Positions 24,853 to 33,733 of a stretch of DNA of 64,000 nt are shown here, in pieces. The stretch spans positions 1,118,501-1,182,500 of the forward strand of contig NZ_JADCLL010000001.1 in NCBI RefSeq assembly GCF_015070375.1, read 5' to 3'. The notes under the pieces are model-generated. The model saw nothing but the letters and a program-made list of their open reading frames with translations. It made no database searches and was not told the DNA's origin. The stretch comes from Nocardioides kribbensis (GTDB taxonomy: Bacteria; Actinomycetota; Actinomycetes; Propionibacteriales; Nocardioidaceae). The position numbers and the translations under genes were made by a program. How positions within the stretch are numbered: the stretch's first letter is position 1; each line of letters begins with the position of its first letter.

Positions 24853-26901
24853 TCAGTCGGCGCTGCGCACGACGACCACCTCGCGCGGGGCGATCACGAG
24901 CCGGTCGGAGGCGGGGGCGGCGCCGTCGATCACCTCGCCGGCCGGGGCCGGGAGCTCGACGTAGCCGTCGGTGCGGTTGACGAGGAAGCGGTACTGCTCG
25001 CCGTCGCGCTCACGACGGATCAGCTCCACCGCGCCGCGCGCCTCCTCGGGCAGCTCGGAGACCACGCCCGCGTCTCGGGCCAGGTCGGCCAGCACCGGCG
25101 CGACGCCGCTCGCGCCCAGCCGGGTCCCGACGTACGACGCGGAGCCCGCACCGACCGGGCGGCGGGTCACGGCGGGCGAGCCGGCGTGCACGCCGTCCTT
25201 GTAGCGCACGCGCACCTCGACGGCCGGGTCGACGACGTCGACGCCGTCGGCCCACACCGAGCCCGCCGAGCCGTTGTCGAGGTCGACGCTCGTGCCGGGC
25301 TCCAGCGGGCCGAACTCCTCGATCCGCAGGCCGAGCAGGTCGCGCAGCGCGCCGGGGTAGCCGCCGAGCCAGACGTGGTCGTGCTCGTCGACGACACCGG
25401 AGAAGTAGGTGGTCACCAGGTGGCCGCCGCCGGCGACGTAGGCCTCCAGCCGCTCGGCCAGGGCCGCCGGCACGACGTGCAGCACCGGCGCCACGACCAG
25501 GGCGTAGCCCGACAGGTCGGCGGTCAGGGGCACGACGTCGGCGCGCAGCCCCAGGTCGAGGCAGGCGGAGTACCAGTCGAGCGCCTCCTGGCGGTAGCGC
25601 AGCTCCTGGGTGGGGGTGCCGCTGCCCTCGGCGGCCCACCAGGAGTCCCAGTCGAAGACGATGGCGATGTCGGCGGGGCGCCGGCTGCTGCCCACGACCG
25701 GCGACAGGGCGGCCAGGCGCGCGCCGAGCTCCTGCACGGTGCGGTGCAGGGCGGTGCCGGTGCCGGCGTGGGGCAGCATCGCGGAGTGGTACTTCTCGGC
25801 GCCGCCCTGCGACTGGCGCCACTGGAAGTAGCAGACCGCGTCGGCGCCGTGACCCACGTGGGTGAGCGAGTCGCGCACGAGGTGGCCGGGGCGCTTGGGG
25901 ACGTTGACCGACTTCCAGTTGACCGCGCTGGTGGAGTGCTCCATGAGGAACCACGGCCGGCCGCCGGCGATGCCGCCGGTGAGGTTGGCCGAGAAGGACA
26001 GCTCGTCGAGCGGGCGCTCGCCGTCCTGCACGTAGTGGTCGTTGGAGACGAAGTCGACGTCGGCGGCCCAGGCGGCGTAGTCCATGCCGCGCGTCTCCCC
26101 CATCACCATGAAGTTGGTGGTGACCGGCACGTCGGGGGTGATCGCGACCAGTACGTCGCGCTCCGCGCGCAGGTGCTCGGCGAGGGCGTCGGAGGAGAAG
26201 CGCTGGAAGTCCAGGCGCTGGGTGGGGTTGATGAAGGAGCCGTGGCCGGCGAAGCGCGGCGGCAGCACCTCCTCCCACGCGCCGTAGCGCTGCGACCAGA
26301 AGCTGGTGGCCCAGGCGTGGTTGAGGGCCTCGACGCTGCCGTAGCGCGCCTGGAGCCAGGTGCGGAAGGCGCGCGCGGCGTCGTCGGAGTAGTCGTGGAC
26401 GTTGTGGCAGCCCAGCTCGTTGCTCACGTGCCAGGCGGCCAGCGCGGGGTGCTCGGCGTAGCGCTCGGCCACGGCGCGCACCAGGCGCAGCGCGTGCTCG
26501 CGGAAGACCGGCGAGGTGGGGCGCCAGTGCTGGCGGGCCCCGGGCCACACGGTGTGGCCCTCGAAGCTCACCGGCAGCACCTCGGAGTGCAGGGTGGTCA
26601 GCCACGGCGGCGGCGAGGCGGTGGCGGTGGCCAGGTCGACGGCGATGTCGTGGGCGTGCATGAGGTCCATGACCTCGTCGAGCCAGGCGAAGTCGAAGCG
26701 GTCGGGCGCCGGCTGGAGCCGGGCCCAGGAGAAGATCGCGACCGACACGACGTTGACCCCCGCGCCGCGCATCGCGGCGACGTCCTCGGCCCACACCTCC
26801 CGCGGCCACTGCTCGGGGTTGTAGTCGGCGCCGAAGGCCATGCGCGGCTCGTCGGGCCGGGTGGGCCAGCGCAGCCAGCGGTGGGAGGTCGGGGCGGTCA
26901 T
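24853..26901 (-). CDS. GH42 beta-galactosidase
   Basis: Cytoplasmic beta-galactosidase of family GH42, 682 residues, full length. The TIM barrel holds acid/base Glu162 in WHVSNELGCHN and nucleophile Glu321 in WFLMEHSTSAVNW. GADYNPEQW near residue 24 is the N-terminal family mark, and the beta-galactosidase trimerisation-like domain follows after residue 400. There is no signal peptide, so it hydrolyses imported galactosides. ATG 26901 has GAGGAG about nine bases upstream. It is the last gene of the permease-permease-binding protein-GH42 operon, separated from the binding-protein gene by a long hairpin. Confidence 0.93.
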   Translation of the reverse strand: MTAPTSHRWLRWPTRPDEPRMAFGADYNPEQWPREVWAEDVAAMRGAGVNVVSVAIFSWARLQPAPDRFDFAWLDEVMDLMHAHDIAVDLATATASPPPWLTTLHSEVLPVSFEGHTVWPGARQHWRPTSPVFREHALRLVRAVAERYAEHPALAAWHVSNELGCHNVHDYSDDAARAFRTWLQARYGSVEALNHAWATSFWSQRYGAWEEVLPPRFAGHGSFINPTQRLDFQRFSSDALAEHLRAERDVLVAITPDVPVTTNFMVMGETRGMDYAAWAADVDFVSNDHYVQDGERPLDELSFSANLTGGIAGGRPWFLMEHSTSAVNWKSVNVPKRPGHLVRDSLTHVGHGADAVCYFQWRQSQGGAEKYHSAMLPHAGTGTALHRTVQELGARLAALSPVVGSSRRPADIAIVFDWDSWWAAEGSGTPTQELRYRQEALDWYSACLDLGLRADVVPLTADLSGYALVVAPVLHVVPAALAERLEAYVAGGGHLVTTYFSGVVDEHDHVWLGGYPGALRDLLGLRIEEFGPLEPGTSVDLDNGSAGSVWADGVDVVDPAVEVRVRYKDGVHAGSPAVTRRPVGAGSASYVGTRLGASGVAPVLADLARDAGVVSELPEEARGAVELIRRERDGEQYRFLVNRTDGYVELPAPAGEVIDGAAPASDRLVIAPREVVVVRSAD

Positions 26902-26926
26902 GGTGCGTGCTCCTCGGAGGAAGGGA

Positions 26927-26974
26927 CCGTCGGTACGACGGGACCGGGCCGGGCCGGTCCCGTCGCACCGACGG
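26927..26974 (-). repeat. Intercistronic hairpin between binding-protein and GH42 genes
   Basis: Two 21-base arms, CCGTCGGTACGACGGGACCGG... and its near-perfect complement (one mismatch), are separated by six bases. It lies inside the operon. It may protect the 3' end of the binding-protein message or partly terminate, giving less GH42 than binding protein. Confidence 0.75.
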
Positions 26975-27015
26975 GGGTGGGGCGGGGTGCTGCGTGCAGC
27001 GGGAGGCGGGTCAGG

Positions 27016-28359
27016 TCAGGAGACGGAGAAGCCCTGCTGCTCGCCGTACTCGGTCATCTGCTCCTGCCAGGCGGCGAGGCCGTCGGCGAGGGGCTCGTCG
27101 GAGACGTAGGCCTGACCGACGGTGTCGTTGAAGATGCTGTTGGCGTAGACCTGGAAGGGCAGGTAGGACCAGCCCTCGGCGACCTGGCCGGCCGACTCGG
27201 AGAGCACCTCGTTGACCTTCTGGTCGCCGAAGTACGGGAACTCCTTGCCGACGAACTCGTCGGACTCGATCTCCGCGACGGTGGCGGGGAAGGCACCGCC
27301 GTCGACGCGGGTCTGCACGCCGTCCTCGACGTTGGCGTACTCCAGGAAGGCGTAGGCCAGCTCCTTCTCCTGGGCGTCGGTCGGGATGGTCAGCGAGGAG
27401 CCGCCGTTCTCGGCGGTGGTCTCGGCGCCGGCCTCCCACTGCGGCATCGGCGCGACGCGCCAGTCGCCCTTGCCGTCGGGGGCGCCGGACTCGAGGTTGG
27501 CCGGCATCCAGGCGCCGGTGACCAGGGTGGCCACGGTGCCGTCGTTGAGGCCGGAGAACCACTCGTCGCTCCACGAGCTGATCGGGGCGAGGAGCTCCTC
27601 GTCGATCATGGTCTGCCAGGTGTCGGCGTAGGTCTGCGCGCCCTCGTCGGAGAACTCGATGGTGACGTCCTCGCCCTCGGAGGCGAACGGCTGGGCCCCG
27701 GCCTGCCACATGAGGCTGGTCGCGAAGCCGGCGTCGCCGGTGTCGTTGGTGATGTAGACGTCGGGGTCGGCGGCCTGGAGGTCGCGACCGGCCTGCATGA
27801 ACTCCTCCCAGGTGGTCGGCACCTCGATGCCGTACTCCTCGAAGACCTCCTGGTTGTAGAACATCGCCATCGGGCCGGAGTCCATGGGCAGGCCGTAGAT
27901 GCCGTCGTCCTGCTGCACCGAGGACCAGGGGCCGGGGGTGAAGGTGTCCTCGAGGTCGGCGGCGCCGAACCCGCTCAGCTCGCTCACGCTGCCGGCCAGG
28001 GAGAACTGCGGCAGGGCGTAGTACTCGACCTGGGCGACGTCGGGCACGCCCTTGCCGGCCGAGACCGCGTTCTGCAGGGCGGTGTACTGGTCGTTGCCGG
28101 TGCCGGCGTTGACCAGCTCGACGTCGACGTTGGGGTACTCCGCCTCGAAGTCGCTGACGACCTTCTCCAGGGTGGGCTCCCACGCCCACACGGTGAGGGT
28201 GCCGCCCTCCTCGAGCGCGGCGTCGACGGCGTCGGCGGAGACCTGCTCCCCGCCGGAGGCGGAGTCGTCCCCCGAGCCGCAGGCGCTCAGGCTGAGCGCC
28301 CCGACGGCGGCGACGGCGACCGCTCCGAGCCAGCGGTTGCGTCGGTTCGTGTTCTTCAT
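27016..28359 (-). CDS. Sugar ABC transporter substrate-binding lipoprotein
   Basis: A 447-residue family 1 solute-binding lipoprotein. The signal peptide ends in the lipobox LSLSAC with Cys27 as lipid anchor. Mature features include VVSDFEAEYPNVDVELVN and AYAFLEYAN, typical of carbohydrate binders. It captures the galacto-oligosaccharide for the two permeases encoded just upstream. ATG 28359 has GAGAGGACC upstream; the longer frame before it is not coding. No ATPase gene is present in the locus, so a shared MsiK-like ATPase elsewhere must energise the transporter (established for many actinobacterial sugar importers). Confidence 0.92.
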   Translation of the reverse strand: MKNTNRRNRWLGAVAVAAVGALSLSACGSGDDSASGGEQVSADAVDAALEEGGTLTVWAWEPTLEKVVSDFEAEYPNVDVELVNAGTGNDQYTALQNAVSAGKGVPDVAQVEYYALPQFSLAGSVSELSGFGAADLEDTFTPGPWSSVQQDDGIYGLPMDSGPMAMFYNQEVFEEYGIEVPTTWEEFMQAGRDLQAADPDVYITNDTGDAGFATSLMWQAGAQPFASEGEDVTIEFSDEGAQTYADTWQTMIDEELLAPISSWSDEWFSGLNDGTVATLVTGAWMPANLESGAPDGKGDWRVAPMPQWEAGAETTAENGGSSLTIPTDAQEKELAYAFLEYANVEDGVQTRVDGGAFPATVAEIESDEFVGKEFPYFGDQKVNEVLSESAGQVAEGWSYLPFQVYANSIFNDTVGQAYVSDEPLADGLAAWQEQMTEYGEQQGFSVS

Positions 28360-28478
28360 GGTGTGGGTGGTCCTCTCGGATCGTGCCTGCCCTGGACGGT
28401 GCGTCCCGGGGGGATCGGTGGGGTGCTGCGGGTGGTGGTGCGGGTGGTGGTGCGGGGTGGTGGGGCGCGGGTGCGCGC

Positions 28479-29456
28479 TCACTCCTTGACGGAGCCGGCG
28501 GCCAGGCCCGACTGCCAGTAGCGCTGGAGCAGCAGGAAGACGGCGACCAGCGGCAGGATGGTGACCACCGAGCCGGTGATGACGAGGTTGAAGACGGCCT
28601 CGCTGCCCGCGGTGGACGCCTGGGCGTTCCACGCGTTGAGCCCGAGGGTGAGGGGGTACCAGTCGGGGTCCTTGAGCATGATCAGCGGGAGGAAGTAGTT
28701 GTTCCAGGTCGCGACCATGGTGAAGAGCAGCACGGTGACGACGCCCGGCATGAGCAGCGGCAGGCAGATCTGCCAGAACACCCGGAACTCCGAGGCGCCG
28801 TCGACGCGCGCGGCCTCCATGAGCTCGGTGGGGATGGCGTCGGTGGCGAAGGTCCACATCAGGTAGAGGCCGAAGGGCGAGATGAGCGACGGGATGATCA
28901 CCGCCCACGGCGTGTTGGTGAGCCCCATCTGGCTGAACATCAGGAAGGTCGGCACCGCCAGCGCCGTGCCCGGCACCGCGACGGCCCCGATGACGACGGC
29001 GAAGACCGCCTTCTTGCCCGGGAAGTCGAAGCGCGCCAGGGCGTAGCCGCCCAGCACCGCCAGCGCGGTGGCGCCACCGGCGCCGAGCACGACGTAGAGC
29101 AGCGTGTTGAGGAGCCAGCGCAGGAAGATGCCGTCGTCGTAGGTGAAGGTCTCGGTGAGGTTGGACCACAGCGAGAAGTCGTCGGAGAACCACAGCCCGA
29201 AGGAGGTGAAGAGGTCGCCCTGGGTCTTGGTGGCGTTGATGACCAGCCACAGCAGGGGCACCACGCTGTAGACGAGCACGATGCCGGTGAGAGCGGTCAG
29301 CAGCGGGCTGCGCCGGGCGCGGCGCTCGGCGGGGGCCCCGGTCACCGGGACGCCGCCGCGGCGAGCGCCGGAGCGGCTGGAGCGCAGGCGGGGGCCCGGG
29401 CGGACGGGGGCCGCGCCACGGTCGGGCGGGGTGGGGGCCAGGGGCGTGGTGGTCAC
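28479..29456 (-). CDS. Carbohydrate ABC transporter permease (MalG-like)
   Basis: A 325-residue inner-membrane permease with six helices after a Pro/Arg-rich cytosolic N-terminus of about 50 residues. The EAA loop MEAARVDGASEFRVFWQICL near residue 215 contacts the ATPase. It pairs with the upstream permease gene, from which only one base separates it. A 119-base gap holding G-rich GGTGGT-type direct repeats follows before the binding-protein gene. Confidence 0.92.
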   Translation of the reverse strand: MTTTPLAPTPPDRGAAPVRPGPRLRSSRSGARRGGVPVTGAPAERRARRSPLLTALTGIVLVYSVVPLLWLVINATKTQGDLFTSFGLWFSDDFSLWSNLTETFTYDDGIFLRWLLNTLLYVVLGAGGATALAVLGGYALARFDFPGKKAVFAVVIGAVAVPGTALAVPTFLMFSQMGLTNTPWAVIIPSLISPFGLYLMWTFATDAIPTELMEAARVDGASEFRVFWQICLPLLMPGVVTVLLFTMVATWNNYFLPLIMLKDPDWYPLTLGLNAWNAQASTAGSEAVFNLVITGSVVTILPLVAVFLLLQRYWQSGLAAGSVKE

Positions 29457-29457
29457 G

Positions 29458-30360
29458 TCAGAGCTCCTTGCGCATGCCGCGCAGCTGCACCACGTAGGCG
29501 ATGACCATGGTCACCAGGCCCATCACGATCGCGACGGTGGCGGAGTAGTTGTACTGCTGGCCGGAGAAGGACAGCGAGTAGGCGTAGAGGTTGGGCGTGA
29601 AGTCGGTGGTGATCGCGTTGGGCGCCAGGCTCTGCAGGATGCTCGGCTCGTTGAAGAGCTGGAAGCTGCCGATGATCGAGAAGATCGTCGCCACCACGAG
29701 CGCGCCGCGGATGGCGGGCAGCTTGATCGAGGTGATCACCCGCCACTCGCTGGCCCCGTCGATGGAGGCGGCCTCGTAGAGGCTGGTGGGGATGGTGCGC
29801 AGGGCGGCGAAGAAGATCAGCATGTTGTAGCCGACGAACTCCCAGGTCACGATGTTGCCGATCGAGGCCAGCACCCAGGTGGGGCTGAGCGGGTCGGGCA
29901 GCGAGGTGCCGAAGGCGTCGTTGACGTTGCCGACCAGGCCGAAGCGGTCGCCGTACATGAAGCCCCACATGAGCGAGGCCACGACGGCGGGCACGGCGTA
30001 GGGCAGGAAGATCGAGATCCGGAAGAACGACGCGCCGTAGAGCCGCCCGCTGTCGATGGCCAGCGCCACCAGCAGCGCGAGCAGCAGCATCACCGGCACC
30101 TGCACGACCAGGAAGAGGCCGACGCGGGTGAGCGACTCCCAGAAGGCGTCGTCGCCGAGCACCTGGGTGTAGTTGTCGAGCCCGACGAACGACGTGCCGC
30201 CGATGAGCTGGTCGCGGAAGAGGCTGAGGTGGACCGAGTAGACGATCGGAGCCAGGAACACCAGCGCGAAGACCGCGACGAACGGCGCCAGGAAGCCCCA
30301 GCCCGTCCACCGGCGGCGGTTGCGCGGGGCGCGGTCTGCGATCGGTTGCTGGACCGCCAT
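29458..30360 (-). CDS. Carbohydrate ABC transporter permease (MalF-like)
   Basis: First gene of the galactoside import operon; 300 residues and six helices, with EAA loop YEAASIDGASEWRVITSIKL near residue 200. ATG 30360 is chosen because GAGGAGG precedes it and the sequence begins MAVQQPIADRAPRNRRRW, typical of these permeases; the frame extends upstream through the operator and is not coding there. A LacI-type palindrome lies 30 bases upstream, so the operon is under the neighbouring repressor. Confidence 0.92.
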   Translation of the reverse strand: MAVQQPIADRAPRNRRRWTGWGFLAPFVAVFALVFLAPIVYSVHLSLFRDQLIGGTSFVGLDNYTQVLGDDAFWESLTRVGLFLVVQVPVMLLLALLVALAIDSGRLYGASFFRISIFLPYAVPAVVASLMWGFMYGDRFGLVGNVNDAFGTSLPDPLSPTWVLASIGNIVTWEFVGYNMLIFFAALRTIPTSLYEAASIDGASEWRVITSIKLPAIRGALVVATIFSIIGSFQLFNEPSILQSLAPNAITTDFTPNLYAYSLSFSGQQYNYSATVAIVMGLVTMVIAYVVQLRGMRKEL

Positions 30361-30390
30361 CGGCCTGCCTCCTCGGGGTGTCGCCGGATG

Positions 30391-30410
30391 CGATGTTTGC
30401 GTAAACATCG
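30391..30410. promoter_or_regulatory. LacI-type operator of the sugar ABC/GH42 operon
   Basis: CGATGTTTGCGTAAACATCG is a 20-bp palindrome with one central mismatch. It matches the operator at 23658-23675 over 17 of 18 positions. It lies 30 bases before the first permease gene. Confidence 0.85.
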
Positions 30411-30515
30411 CGTTGTGAGGATGGTTACATCCCGCCCCGGCGTCCGTCAACGCCCCGACCGTCACTTCCTCGCCCGGGACTCGTTGGACAGGTCTCCGCC
30501 CCTGAGGAGCCACCC

Positions 30516-30938
30516 GTGTCCAGCACCCCGACCAGCCCGCTCGTCGACCCCGCCCTGCTGCAGCACTGCCGCCGCTCGGCCGAGGCCGGGTTCCCCTTCC
30601 GCGTGCGCACGCCCGCGGTCGCGGCGACCCTGCTCCTCCAAGGGCTGGCCACCCGCGACGCGAGCGACCCGCTGCTGCTCACCGGACTCCCGCTCGCGCT
30701 CACCTGGGCCCCGCCGGCCCGCGACCCGCTGCCGCTGCGACCCACGGCTGCGTCCGCCGCCCCCGACCGCCCGCGGCGCTGCGCGAGCGGTCATCACCTC
30801 TCCCCCGTCGCCGCCGAGGTCACCGGGGTCCGTCAGCGGGGGGCCGCCGACGTCCTCGGCGGCGAGCGGGTCGAGCTGTGCGCCCGCTGCGCCTCGATGC
30901 TCGCCGACGCGGGCTACTTCACCGCCCGGCCGGCCTGA
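30516..30938 (+). CDS. Hypothetical protein with C-terminal Cys/His cluster
   Basis: Not recognised. The 140-residue protein starts at GTG 30516 with GAGGAG seven bases upstream, which argues that it is real. The N-terminal half is helical and Leu/Ala-rich. The C-terminal third has CASGHH and, about 40 residues later, CARCASM, four potential ligands that could form a small zinc-binding fold. It is divergent from the sugar import operon and convergent with the kdp operon, and no functional link to either is visible. Confidence 0.6.
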   Translation: MSSTPTSPLVDPALLQHCRRSAEAGFPFRVRTPAVAATLLLQGLATRDASDPLLLTGLPLALTWAPPARDPLPLRPTAASAAPDRPRRCASGHHLSPVAAEVTGVRQRGAADVLGGERVELCARCASMLADAGYFTARPA

Positions 30939-30953
30939 GGGCCCGGCACCGCC

Positions 30954-31085
30954 TCAGTCGAGCAGCACCCGCAGGCCGGTCGCGAGGAGCGCGGCCAGGG
31001 CGCACGCGGCCGCGACGAGCAGCAGCCCGCCGTCGTGGGCGATGCGTGCCCGCGGTCCCGGGTGGGGTGACGACGGGCGCCTCAC
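30954..31085 (-). CDS. 43-residue single-helix membrane microprotein coupled to kdpC
   Basis: Read from GTG 31085, which overlaps the kdpC stop as GTGA (the same coupling as at kdpF-A and kdpA-B), the frame gives a 43-residue product. It has a basic, Pro-rich N-terminus of about 18 residues and one strongly hydrophobic segment (GGLLLVAAACALAALLATGL). The topology resembles KdpF, but a typical KdpF is already present at the head of the operon. It may be an accessory subunit of the pump; function is inferred only from coupling and topology. No separate ribosome site is visible. Confidence 0.5.
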   Translation of the reverse strand: MRRPSSPHPGPRARIAHDGGLLLVAAACALAALLATGLRVLLD

Positions 31086-31717
31086 CGGTCGCCCCCCGTG
31101 GTCTCCAGCCCCGCCGCGTCCACCACGGCGAGGTTGAGCCCGAGCACGTCGACGCGGGGCTCGCCGAGCACGCCGAGCGTGCGACCGGCGGTGTGCTCGG
31201 CCACCAGCTCGCGCACGGCCGCCTCCGGCAGGCCGCTCGCCGCGGCGACGCGCGGCACCTGCAGGGCGGCGTACCGCGGCGAGATGTCGGGGTCGAGCCC
31301 GGAGGCCGACGCGGTGACCGCGTCGGGCGGCACGTCGGCGACGTCGACGCCCTCGCGGGCGGCGACCTCGGCCTGCCGCGCGGCGATGAGGTCGAGCAGC
31401 TCGGGGCTCTCGGGGCCGAGGTTGGAGCCGTAGGTCGCGAGCATGTCGTAGCCCTCGCCGGCGGCCGAGGGACGGGGCCGGAAGAGCCGGTCGTCGTCGA
31501 CGAGCTGTCCGACGAGGGCGGAGCCCGCGGCCTCGTCGGGGTCGGTGGTGCGCTCCCCCTCGACGGTCACCAGCGAGCCGTCGGCCCGCCAGGGGAAGGC
31601 GACCTGGGCGACGCCGGTGACCAGCAGGGGGTAGGCCACGCCGAGCAGCAGCGTGGCGGCCAGCAGCACGCGCAGGCCGGCGAGGCTCTGGCGGGAGAAG
31701 GCGAGCAGGGTCTTCAC
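31082..31717 (-). CDS. kdpC: Potassium-transporting ATPase KdpC subunit
   Basis: KdpC is the 211-residue single-span assembly subunit of the high-affinity K+ pump. One N-terminal helix (LLAATLLLGVAYPLLVTGVA) is followed by an extracytoplasmic domain with [20 protein letters not shown] and ASGLDPDISPRYAALQVPRV, both family marks. It starts 12 bases after kdpB. Its stop overlaps the start of a 43-residue microprotein. Confidence 0.95.
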   Translation of the reverse strand: MKTLLAFSRQSLAGLRVLLAATLLLGVAYPLLVTGVAQVAFPWRADGSLVTVEGERTTDPDEAAGSALVGQLVDDDRLFRPRPSAAGEGYDMLATYGSNLGPESPELLDLIAARQAEVAAREGVDVADVPPDAVTASASGLDPDISPRYAALQVPRVAAASGLPEAAVRELVAEHTAGRTLGVLGEPRVDVLGLNLAVVDAAGLETTGGDR

Positions 31718-31729
31718 GCGGGGGTCCTC

Positions 31730-33733
31730 TCAGAGACCGGGGACGAGGGAGACGAGGAGGTCGAGCAGCTTGATCCCGACGAAGGGGGCGACCAGGCCGC
31801 CGACGCCGTAGAGCAGCAGGTTGCGCCGCAGCAGGTCGGCGGCCGACGACGGCCGGTAGGCGACGCCGCGCAGCGCCAGCGGCACCAGCGCGACGATGAC
31901 CAGGGCGTTGAACACGACGGCCGACACGATCGCCGACTCCGGGCTGCTCAGGCGCATCACGTTGAGCACCTCCAGCTGCGGGAAGGCGACCACGAACATG
32001 GCCGGCAGGATCGCGAAGTACTTCGCGACGTCGTTGGCGATCGAGAAGGTTGTCAGCGCCCCGCGGGTGATGAGCAGCTGCTTGCCGATCTCCACGACCT
32101 CGATCAGCTTGGTGGGGTCGGAGTCGAGGTCGACCATGTTGCCGGCCTCCTTGGCCGCGGTCGTGCCGGTGTTCATCGCCACCCCGACGTCGGCCTGGGC
32201 CAGCGCAGGTGCGTCGTTGGTGCCGTCGCCGCACATCGCGACCATCCGGCCGCCCTGCTGCTCGCGGCGGATGAGCGCGAGCTTCTCCTCGGGCGTGGCC
32301 TCGGCGAGCACGTCGTCGACGCCGGCCTCCTGGGCGATCGCGTGGGCGGTCACCGCGTTGTCGCCGGTCACCATCACCGTGCGGATGCCCATGGCGCGCA
32401 GCTCCGCGAAGCGCTCGCGCATGCCGTCCTTGACGACGTCCTTGAGGTGCACCACCCCGAGCAGGCGGGCCGGCCCGTCGCCGACGCGCTCGGCGACCAC
32501 CAGCGGCGTGCCGCCGCTCGCGCTCACCTCCTGCACGGCGGCGTCGACCTCCGGGGAGGCCACGCCCCCGCCGTCGAGCACCCACCGCGACGTGGCCGAG
32601 GCGGCTCCCTTGCGCACGCTGCGACCGTCGAGGTCCAGCCCGCTCATCCGGGTCGTGGCGCTGAACTCCACCAGCGACGCCCCCGCCGGCACCCCGTCGT
32701 ACGTCGAGCCCACGAGGTCGACGATGCTGCGCCCCTCGGGGGTCTCGTCGGCCAGGGAGGCGAGGAGCGCGGCCTCGGCCAGCTCCGCCTCCGGGACGCC
32801 GCCGGCCGGGAGCAGCGCGCTGGCGCGCCGGTTGCCGTGGGTGATGGTGCCGGTCTTGTCGAGCAGCAGCACGTCGACGTCCCCGGCCGCCTCCACGGCA
32901 CGCCCGCTCATGGCCAGCACGTTGCGTCGCACGAGCCGGTCCATGCCGGCGATGCCGATGGCCGAGAGCAGGGCCCCGATCGTCGTGGGGATCAGGCACA
33001 CCAGGAGCGCCACGAGCACCACCACCGACTGGTCGGCGTCGCTGTGGTCGGCGATGAGGTAGAGCGTCGCGCAGACGACGACGAAGACGATGGTCAGCGC
33101 CCCCAGCAGCACGCCGAGCGCGATCTCGTTGGGGGTGCGCTGGCGCTGCGAGCCCTCGACCAGGGCGATCATCCGGTCGACGAACGACTGCCCCGGCGCG
33201 GAGGTGATGCGCACGACGATGCGGTCGGAGAGCACCGTGGTGCCGCCGGTGACGGCGCACCGGTCGCCCCCGGACTCCCGGATCACCGGGGCCGACTCCC
33301 CGGTCACGGCCGACTCGTCGACCGAGGCGACGCCCTCGACGACGTCGCCGTCACCGGGGATCCGCTCCCCCGCCTCCACCACGACGAGGTCGCCGACGCG
33401 CAGCGAGGTGCTCGACACCTGCTCCTCCTCGCCGCGGCGGTCCAGGCGACGTGCGGTGGTCTCCTGCTGCAGCGCCCGCAGGCTCGCGGCCTGGGCCTTG
33501 CCCCGGCCCTCGGCCACCGACTCGGCGAGGTTGCCGAAGAGCACGGTGAGCCACAGCCAGAGCGAGACGAGGACCGCCAGTGCGCTGGGGTCGAGGACGC
33601 TGAGCACGGTGGTCGTCACGGCCCCGACCTCGACGACGAGCATGACCGGGGTGGCGAGGAGGAGGCGCGGGTCGAGCTTGCGCAGGGCGCCGGGCAGCGC
33701 CGCGCTGACGGTCGTCAGCAGAGAGGTGGTCAC
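31730..33733 (-). CDS. kdpB: Potassium-transporting ATPase ATP-binding subunit KdpB
   Basis: KdpB is the P-type ATPase catalytic subunit, 667 residues. The phosphorylated Asp292 lies in [15 protein letters not shown] near 144, the [16 protein letters not shown] hinge, and [18 protein letters not shown] in the membrane core are all intact. GTG 33733 overlaps the kdpA stop as GTGA; the frame upstream is kdpA shadow. Confidence 0.96.
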   Translation of the reverse strand: MTTSLLTTVSAALPGALRKLDPRLLLATPVMLVVEVGAVTTTVLSVLDPSALAVLVSLWLWLTVLFGNLAESVAEGRGKAQAASLRALQQETTARRLDRRGEEEQVSSTSLRVGDLVVVEAGERIPGDGDVVEGVASVDESAVTGESAPVIRESGGDRCAVTGGTTVLSDRIVVRITSAPGQSFVDRMIALVEGSQRQRTPNEIALGVLLGALTIVFVVVCATLYLIADHSDADQSVVVLVALLVCLIPTTIGALLSAIGIAGMDRLVRRNVLAMSGRAVEAAGDVDVLLLDKTGTITHGNRRASALLPAGGVPEAELAEAALLASLADETPEGRSIVDLVGSTYDGVPAGASLVEFSATTRMSGLDLDGRSVRKGAASATSRWVLDGGGVASPEVDAAVQEVSASGGTPLVVAERVGDGPARLLGVVHLKDVVKDGMRERFAELRAMGIRTVMVTGDNAVTAHAIAQEAGVDDVLAEATPEEKLALIRREQQGGRMVAMCGDGTNDAPALAQADVGVAMNTGTTAAKEAGNMVDLDSDPTKLIEVVEIGKQLLITRGALTTFSIANDVAKYFAILPAMFVVAFPQLEVLNVMRLSSPESAIVSAVVFNALVIVALVPLALRGVAYRPSSAADLLRRNLLLYGVGGLVAPFVGIKLLDLLVSLVPGL

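Noticed and set aside
28429..28470. GGTGGT-rich direct repeats as a mobile-element scar
   Set aside because: The repeats are short, imperfect and explained by local G/T-rich slippage; no inverted ends or transposase are nearby.
25186..28521. 1111-residue open frame on + opposite GH42 and the binding protein
   Set aside because: Shadow of well-identified genes, crossing an intergenic hairpin.
30954..31085. The microprotein as a classical KdpF
   Set aside because: A typical KdpF is at 35391-35468 at the head of the operon; the distal frame has a different basic N-terminus and only shares the single-helix layout.
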